Source: Kingdonia uniflora
Taxonomy: Eukaryota > Streptophyta > Magnoliopsida > Ranunculales > Circaeasteraceae
Direction: 5' to 3'
DNA: 64,000 bases
NCBI GenBank assembly: GCA_014058105.1
Contig: JACGCM010001272.1
Location: 1,116,001-1,180,000, forward strand
Shown: one piece after another, positions 57,584-64,000 of the stretch
Layout: each line of letters opens with the position of its first letter
Numbering within the stretch: position 1 is the stretch's first letter
Program-made: the position numbers and the translations under genes
Notes under the pieces: generated by a model
The model's input: the letters and a program-made list of their open reading frames with translations, nothing else
Told to the model about the DNA's origin: nothing
Database searches by the model: none

Positions 57584-57766
57584 TTACATACAGTAAAAGT
57601 CTTCCGCAGCTTCAGCCGCTTCTTCTTTTGACATACCTTGATACGTCGGAGGAACAGAAACGGGAGAAGGCATCTCTAGGGACTGATCACCAAAGTATTT
57701 TAACCTCAAATTTTGTATCTCAACAGTAATTTTCTCTTCAATAACCATTCACCAGGTCTTCACCAT
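57584..57766 (-). pseudogene. Short antisense ORF of Tat copy A
   Basis: From ATG 57766 the frame meets TGA after five codons and then reads MVIEEKITVEIQNLRLKY, FGDQSLEMPSPVSVPPTY, MSKEEAAEAAED, ending TAA at 57584. It is the same protein as at 9273 and 6431. The TATA position is degraded here (CATAACTAG for TATAAATAG). Confidence 0.55.
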
Positions 57767-58091
57767 TATTAACCCTTTTAGAAGAATTTTTAAACAAGCG
57801 TACTTTTCCATAATCCTCGGTACATATACTAGTTATGTCACCATAACATTTAATGTGCAGGTACAATTTCCCAAACATCATCATTCAATATAGATGAAAC
57901 TTTTCAAACCCTAACCGTTGTGTACATCAATATTCATATTAACATTCAATGAACGCACGTTCCCTCATAACACGCGCATTTTTCCATACAGTCAAAACAA
58001 CATCATTACTTCCTTCCAATTCAAACTTCCAACCCGAATACACATTGACCCACAAATTCTTTCTCAACCAAAGTCACTCGTGACTTTAGTT

Positions 58092-58104
58092 GTGAGGGGG
58101 CAAT
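58092..58104 (+). promoter_or_regulatory. Polypurine tract of Tat copy A
   Basis: GTGAGGGGGCAAT immediately before the 3' LTR, identical to that of copy C. Confidence 0.85.
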
Positions 58105-58721
58105 TGTAGGGGCATATCCCTCGATCTGACCCAAATCGAGTTGTTTTCCAGATCGAACTACCTCCATGTCAGACTCACGCATTCTCTACATGACTTCAAC
58201 AGTCAATATTGCCACCTACTCCACGAACTTGTGAAGAACATGGGTCGAGCTTAAACAAAAAAACTTGAACAAGTCAAAGACACCTGTCTCCCACGAACTC
58301 AACAGTTACTCAGTCAACCACCACTAACCATATTGTTCGGAGAATGTGCTTCAGCACGATGGAGAATTGCTGAGAATGCCTATATAAAGAAAAGGTTTCA
58401 GAAGGGACAGGGACCAGAAAAAATACATGAGAAATCACCATGAAAACTATATTTTCTAGTTTCTAAAACTTCAAACTTCTTATTCACAAGATCAATCATT
58501 TCTAAGTCGAGAAATTACTTATTATAAGATATCAGCCTCAAGCAATAAAAGTCACTATTACTAAAACCCTCAACTCGAGGTCGTAATTTTTTTACCTATT
58601 CAAAGGTTTTCCATGCTAAATTACATGTGTCATTTCTTGCTTTATATTAGTCGTGTCACAGGTACATTGGAGTAAGAGCTAATTTTGAGCCACTTCAAGC
58701 CTACAGAATTAAGCCATTACA
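58105..58721 (+). repeat. 3' LTR of Tat copy A
   Basis: TGTAGGGGCATATCCC to AAGCCATTACA, with the TATATAAAG box near 58380. Confidence 0.92.
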
Positions 58722-59169
58722 GATTATATTTTTTATTTTATCAGTATATTGTGGTCACTGAGTATTCTAATCACTAAAGAAAAGTACCCTTTTATTCCAA
58801 TTAATCAGTATTTATCGATGATTTTTTTTTATGTTTAACCTTATGTCTATTTTCAGGAATGATGTGGCAACTTGGGTAGGCTCCCAGATCCACGTGGATC
58901 CCTTGGTGGACCTGAAGCCTTTTAGTTTCTCGTATGAGATGGTGGTTTATAACACTCCCTTTTGGGTACGACCCAAAACATAAACTATTGCCTCGCCAAA
59001 ACCACTCCACAATAAACTCTTTGGGAAAAAAGTGAACAAGGAAAGAGTATAATCCAGTGTTCATCGTTCTGGTATAGAACGTGTTTTAGCTACCTTTGGA
59101 AAAATATTGCTAACAAAGCGCAATGGGAAAAGGCTAAGCTAAAATGATAACAACACACATAAAGTCCTC
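58722..59169. repeat. Repeat R1e, right part
   Basis: Continues R1 after copy A with TATTTTTTATTTTATCAG and TATTTATCGATGAT. An acceptor-like TTTTCAG and an open stretch NDVATWVGSQIHVDPLVD follow at 58857. The stretch parallels 30570-30890 in R1b; no protein family was recognised. Confidence 0.7.
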
Positions 59170-59177
59170 ACTGAGAA

Positions 59178-59651
59178 TAGGGACCCCTACCCCGCCCCGA
59201 ATGGAGAGGATTTGGGATGACCTTACCGGATTTGGGGGCGGCTGTGGGGAGAGCCTCCATAAATTTGACGAGGATCGGGGCAGGTATGGTATAGCTCCAA
59301 TAAGTCCCCGACTCATCCCCGCCCCATTTAGCTATTTATTATATTCCCTATATACCCCTAAATAATTAGCGATAAAACCTTTTCTTCACCTCTCATCTCT
59401 CACTTGTCTTATTTAATGACTTTGTTTATGTATTTAAGTCATACCATTTAGACTCATATCTTATGCTTTAGTTTTATTTTTGGTGTAGTAATAGTTAAAT
59501 GGGGTGAGGATGGGATTTAGTATTACAATGTGGGGCAGATTTGGGGATCCTGGTTTAAATTAAATGGGTTTTGGGGCGGGTATGGGAGAGATGAACTTAG
59601 GCGGGGATGGGGGATGGTTTGAGCCCCAAATCCGCCCCATTGCCATCCCTA
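59178..59651. mobile_element. hAT-type MITE, complete
   Basis: Begins TAGGGACCCCTACCCCGCCC and ends CCGCCCCATTGCCATCCCTA, forming terminal inverted repeats. It is flanked by ACTGAGAA (59170-59177) and ACTAAGAA (59652-59659), an 8-base target duplication with one change. At 474 bases with no coding capacity, it belongs to the widespread plant family whose ends read TAGGGATGGCAATGGGGCGG. Confidence 0.85.
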
Positions 59652-59789
59652 ACTAAGAACTAGTCCATTTGAAGGGCAATTTTTTCTGGCCTAAAACCAA
59701 TGATAGCTTCTTGTGAACTTATCAGCAAGGACAACCCCCCCTAATTTAGTCAGCGGGGATAACTCACCCCGACGTGTATAAGCTCAACT

Positions 59790-59970
59790 TCATTTGAACG
59801 AATACAAACTACACACTCCGATGCCATGACCGAACTTCTCAAAAAGGGGTCTCGATAATGTTTTATTAAACAAGTCCGCAAGCTTTTCCATTGAACGAAC
59901 TTGATTTACGTCAACCTCTTTAGTTTCTTGTACTTCATCTGAGGCCTCCAAATTGAGTCCAAACCCCGAG
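59790..59970 (-). pseudogene. Ty1/copia RNase H, C-terminal scrap
   Basis: The minus-strand frame reads EVDVNQVRSMEKLADLFNKT and LSRPLFEKFGHGIGVCSL, ending TGA at 59792. This is the closing segment of copia RNase H (pattern KLADLFTK..P...FEK....IG). A run of seven G before TTGTCC (minus strand, about 59740) could be its polypurine tract and LTR start. Only about 60 codons survive. Confidence 0.7.
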
Positions 59971-59999
59971 CATAAATATCACTTAGAATCTATAACATG

Positions 60000-62900
60000 A
60001 ATTTTGGTATGGGGGTTGCTCAGCTCTGATGTATGGAAGGCAAGCGTAAACTACATCAGACATAGAGACTGAAGATTAAAGAATGGAAGAAAACCAAATC
60101 AAACATAGAGACTACTGTTATTGAAACTCAAAAGAAGTTGAGGGACATTCAGATTGCTCTTCAAAGCAGGCCTTTAGATGATGACTTAGCAGTGACAAAA
60201 CAGAACCAATGAAAGGTTGTACTCACAAGGCTAACATTAATTGAAAAAAGTAAACTCAAACAAATGCAAAGAGTTAAGTGGCTAGAACTTGGAGATATGA
60301 ATAATGCATACTTCCATATATAGGGAAGTTAAGGCCAGGAAGTTCATCAATACTATTTACTCCTTCAAGAACAATTGTGGTAATACTATCTATGATCCAG
60401 ATCAGGTTGCTGCAGCTGTAGTGAACTATTTTAAAGGTATCTTGAGGGAAGGGGATAAGGTGATTGACAATGATATGATCAAGAAACTTTACTATAAGAA
60501 CAAAGTTAGAAATGAGGATCAACATATTCTCACTCAACCAGTTGGAGATCAAGGATGCCTTATTCTTAATTCCTGCCCCCTAAAGTACATGTCCAAATGG
60601 CTTTAACTTCAAGTTCTTTCAATTCAATTGGAACTTGATATAAAAATATTTTTGTGGGGCTATCAAGAACTTCTTCAACAAAAATAATGATGTTTCCCAT
60701 AAATGCCACAGCTATAGCCTTGGTCCCTAAATCACAAAACCCTTTGACTTTAAAGGAGTATAAGCCCATTACATGTTGTAATGGTTTGTACATGGTAATC
60801 TCCAAAATTATCACCAGGAGAATGAAGCTTGTAATCAGCCCCCTTAGTCACTCCCAATCTGCCTTTATTAAGGGAAGGCACATCTCAGACAATATGTTAA
60901 TAGCACATGAGCTCCTTAGGGGTTACACCAAGCCTTCTAATACACCCAGTTGTACTACAGAGATTGACTTGAGGAAAGCTTATGATCTTTTACAATGGGG
61001 CACTATATTTGGAGTCCTTGTGGCCCTTAATTTTCCTCCCCAATTCATTGGATGGATAATATAATGTATAACAACAGTTCATTATTCTATTTCTATGCAA
61101 GAAGCTCTTGAAGGCTATTTCCCTGGTAAGAGGGGAATCAAACAAGGGGACCCTATGCCACCCTATAATTTTATTCTTGTAATGGAGATGTTTGGGCTCA
61201 TACTGATGAAAAGATCCTTGAGGAAACTTTGCAACTTCATAAGAAATGATCCAATCCTATAATTACTCATCTAGCTTGTCCTGATGACTTATTGGTGTTT
61301 TTGCAAGGGGTATTGGTTCTGCTATAGCTATTAATGAAGTCTGCATCAAATTTTCTATGGTGATAGGTCTTGAGATTAACTTTCTCAAATCAAAGATATA
61401 TCTTTCAAATGTTAATGAAGTTAGCTCTGGTACTTTTTGCTCAGCTTTGGGCATAGAGGAAGTGTTCTTACCTTTTAGAAATTTGGGGTTACCCTTGTTT
61501 TGTACAAACCTGAATGTGGGGGAGTGTCAGAGACTTGTTAATACTATGCTCAGTAGAATCAATGGATGGCAGCATAGGTTGCTGTCTTGTGCAAGGAGAA
61601 GCCAACTAATCCATTCAGTCTTATCCAATATTCATGTCTACTGGAGTGAGGTGTTTATTATGCCCCAAATGGTGGTGAAGCAGATTGAAAACTTGTACTT
61701 AATGTTTTCATGGCAAGGGGTTAGGTGATAGTGATAAGAGGGCTCTAATCAGTTAGAGTGAACTTTGCTACCCTAAAGATTGAAGGGGGATTGGGTTTCA
61801 GATGCATGGAACCATGCTTCAGTTATGAGGCATACTTGCAGAATAACCACCAATCAAGACAATTTTTGGGTTAAGTGGGCAAAAGCCAATCTGATTAAAT
61901 CAAAAAACTTCTAGGAGATGAATATTCCAAGCACTAGCTCTTGGGTTTGGAGGGAAGTGCTGGATTCAAGAACATAAGCAAAAAATATTGTTCACCATTT
62001 GATAGGCAATGGGGATAATACACTCTTTTGGAAAGATCCCTGGTACCCCAATGATATATTCTCTTAGATAGCCTTCATGATCAGTATAGATATGCTTTTA
62101 CTCTGTACATAAATGAAAAAATCTCCAATATAGTGAGTGAGGGAGGTTGGAAGATCCCACATCATGATCAGAATATGCTCAGTGATAGTATTTTGTTGCC
62201 CCTAAAAATTTCAAGCTTAAGAGAAGTGATGATGATGAAATTTTAGTTTTTCTCTTGCTTCAACTTATGATAAGCTCGGGCCAAGAAGAAGCAATGTTGT
62301 TTGGCACTTTATACCTTGTAATAAATGGAGCATCCCAAGGAGCAGATTTACAGCTTGGAGATCCTTCAAATGGAATCTCAAAATTTAGAATAGACTGGTC
62401 CAAATGAGAGTGTTTACTTAAGCCTACTGTAATGTTTGTGTTTATACTGGGGAAAGTGAAGCAAATCTGTTCATTGAATGTCCTCTACCTAGTGGCATTT
62501 GGAGCAAGATACTTCAAAGATGCAACATTGCAAGGCTTGCTAGCATCATGCAAGTTGAAATCAACTGGTTAGTTAGTCTTAATCACAAGGATGAAGGTAC
62601 TCATTTGCTCAAAGCTTCTTTCTCCACCATGGTGAACCATATTTGGAGGGCAAAGAATCTCAAAATCTATAAGAACCGACTTATAATACTTAACACTGTG
62701 CTTAAGGGTATCTTGTCTGAAATTAAAGCAAGAAGAACTCTTGCTTCTCCTAGCTTGTTTAAATGGTAGAACAACCTACTCTCCTCCAAAATTGGGGATT
62801 AGGCCACCTTGGATCTCACCAGATTGAGATGAGTCAGTGGGTGCCTTCCCCTCCTGGATTTATGATCCTTAATTGCTCATGCACTATGACAAACTTTAGG

Positions 62901-63375
62901 GGGGTTGGGTGGAGTCTTCAGAGATCACACTAGGAAGATGCTCAAGTGTTATGCAACAAGAATAGACAAGGCTAACCAAGATTATCATGATCATGAAGTA
63001 GTTAAAATGGGTTTGCACTACATCGGATCTATCAATTTCAAAGTTTCCCATATCTTCAAGGAAGGCAACACAATGACAGATAACTTGCCAACATGGCCAT
63101 ACTTATTGCTCCTACGTTTACATGGTGGCCTGCAATGCCTAGCTTTCTAGGTTCTTTTCTTTTTAATGTTGTACTCAATTTCCCGAGCTTTAGATTTAGA
63201 TGAGGTCCGCCCCCCCCCCCCCCCCCCCCCCCCCGAATTGTTAGAGGCGTGTAACAACAAAGTGATATTGTTGCTTCCCTCATTATTTAAGGTTTGGGCC
63301 CTATCTTTTTCTCCTTTGTATTTTTTTTTTCTTATATCAATAAAAAAAAAAATCAGTTTGCCTTTAAAAAAAAAG
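60000..63375 (+). pseudogene. L1-type LINE (non-LTR retrotransposon), 5'-truncated
   Basis: Begins after the endonuclease domain, with QRVKWLELGD-type sequence near 60270. It continues ARKFINTIYSFKNNCGNTIY, DPDQVAAAVVNYFKGIL, then RT motifs: ALVPKSQNPLTLKEYKPITC, SAFIKGRHISDNMLIAHELL, EIDLRKAYDLLQWGTIFGVL. Then GLEINFLKSKIYLSNV (61360), the zf-RVT region (about 62290-62600, FIECPLPSGIWSKIL), and an RNase H end (62905-63150) with FRDHTRKMLKCYATRI and VSHIFKEGNTMTDNL. The 3' end carries A-rich tails at 63342 and 63367. The catalytic FADD region (61240-61300) is damaged. Several frameshifts. Direct repeats flanking it were not identified. Confidence 0.85.
63208..63234. repeat. Poly-C run of 25 bases
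   Basis: Uninterrupted C from 63210 to 63234 in the LINE 3' region. Its length is likely to be unreliable in sequencing. Confidence 0.9.
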
Positions 63376-63627
63376 GTTTGCATATGGCTCTTCAGAACAG
63401 TTTTAGTAACTTCTGGGTTGTGACTGACTCAAATAACACAATCCAGAGTTTGAAAAAAGGAAGTAGAGCCCCCTTGGCAGTGTAGAAGGCTCCTGGACAG
63501 TATATCTGCAAGTTTGAATGATTTGGAGAACCATAGGATCTTTCATACACACCCTGAAGCCAACTTATGTGTTAAATTTAATCTAGCCCCTGATAACAGT
63601 CCTAATGACCTTAGTGCCCTTATAAAG
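63376..63627. other. No gene recognised
   Basis: Sequence between the LINE tail and the last MITE. No convincing frame was found. Confidence 0.4.
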
Positions 63628-64000
63628 TAGGGATGGAAATGGGGCGGGGGAGCCAATACCATCCCCATCCCCGCTTAGATTCCCACCTCCCATCCCCGCC
63701 CCGATCCCCATTTAAATTAAACGGGGATCCCCGAATCCGCCCCACATAAATAAGTTTAATCCCATCCCCGCCCCATTTAACTTATAAACAAACAAAAAAA
63801 AATTAAAAAATTGTAACTTAAAATTGTAACTTATGAACCACCATTGTAGATAAACAAATACAGAAACATGTTTTATCCAATATAACTTTACATACTTATT
63901 ACAAAAACATGTAAATAGACCACTCAAACTAGTCTCATATACAGTAAAAGCACAAGAAACCCGATAGCAGCAATAGCAAGAACAAACTTATTCTACATTC
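63628..64000. mobile_element. hAT-type MITE, left part, runs off the window
   Basis: Begins TAGGGATGGAAATGGGGCGG, followed by GC-rich CCATCCCCGCCCC blocks, the same family as 59178-59651. The right end is not seen before about 64000, so its extent is uncertain. Confidence 0.65.

Larger units (their letters stand above)
44494..58721 (+). mobile_element. Full-length Tat-lineage Ty3/gypsy retrotransposon (copy A)
   Basis: A 14228-base element with LTRs of 622 and 617 bases starting TGTAGGGGC and ending TTACA. The order is primer-binding site, gag, protease, RT, RNase H, second RNase H, integrase, tandem repeats, antisense six-exon gene, two short antisense ORFs and polypurine tract. It split an R1 copy. 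A clean 5-base target duplication is not visible (CATGG left, GATTA right). The LTRs differ at roughly one position in eight over their first 280 bases, many as C/T or G/A changes, so the insertion is old. Every pol domain has at least one stop or shift. Confidence 0.9.

Noticed and set aside
44494..58721. Possible functional, recently inserted retrotransposon (complete structure)
   Set aside because: Stops and frameshifts in every pol domain, a lost gag start codon, a DTRSG protease and LTRs differing at about one base in eight show it is old and inactive.
63147..63423. Open frames with poly-glycine or poly-proline
   Set aside because: Created by the 25-base C run; no gene.

Overview
This window looks like nuclear DNA of a flowering plant, probably a eudicot. 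It is dominated by old, broken and nested mobile elements. Spliceosomal introns (GT-AG), Tat-lineage Ty3/gypsy retrotransposons with antisense genes, hAT, PIF/Harbinger and plant L1 sequences, a plant-mobile-domain gene and an endogenous caulimovirid fragment all point to a plant. No species can be named. No bacterial genes, CRISPR array, rRNA or tRNA were recognised. Nearly every element frame carries stops, so most entries are pseudogenes; names come from motifs I read by eye.

Layout. 1-2931: decayed caulimovirid movement and coat protein sequences arranged as an inverted repeat. 2932-4790: no gene recognised. 4790-7308: the 3' end and LTR of a Tat retrotransposon (copy C). 7784-25097: a hAT transposon whose transposase is split by a full-length Tat retrotransposon (copy B, 8344-23944, minus strand). 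Copy B itself carries an 0.8 kb insert in its RNase H region. 26149-27385: the only host-like gene, an N-terminal fragment of a B1-type cyclin. Its upstream region recurs at least four more times as repeat R1 between 30 and 59 kb. 27545-30046: LTR and 3' portion of a second retrotransposon family (E). 30891-31262: a MITE half and a partial Tat LTR. 31808-34060: an unrecognised multi-exon coiled-coil gene. 34229-43618: PIF/Harbinger ends, a plant-mobile-domain gene split by a 2.9 kb solo LTR with a perfect 5-base target duplication, and two PIF/Harbinger coding remnants. 44494-58721: a complete Tat retrotransposon (copy A) inserted in an R1 copy. 58722-64000: the rest of R1, a MITE, a copia scrap, a 5'-truncated L1 LINE, and the start of another MITE.

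The strongest theme is the architecture of the Tat elements. Forward gag-protease-RT-RNase H-second RNase H-integrase is followed by a short tandem-repeat block. Then, on the opposite strand, comes a spliced six-exon gene with its own TATA box, plus at least two shorter antisense ORFs. The antisense parts recur in copies A and B with the same splice sites, and pieces recur in C and in the distinct family E. Both A and B carry lysine where integrase should have its catalytic glutamate. This is the best candidate here for a less-described system: a retrotransposon lineage with a set of conserved antisense genes that may rely on trans-acting integrase.
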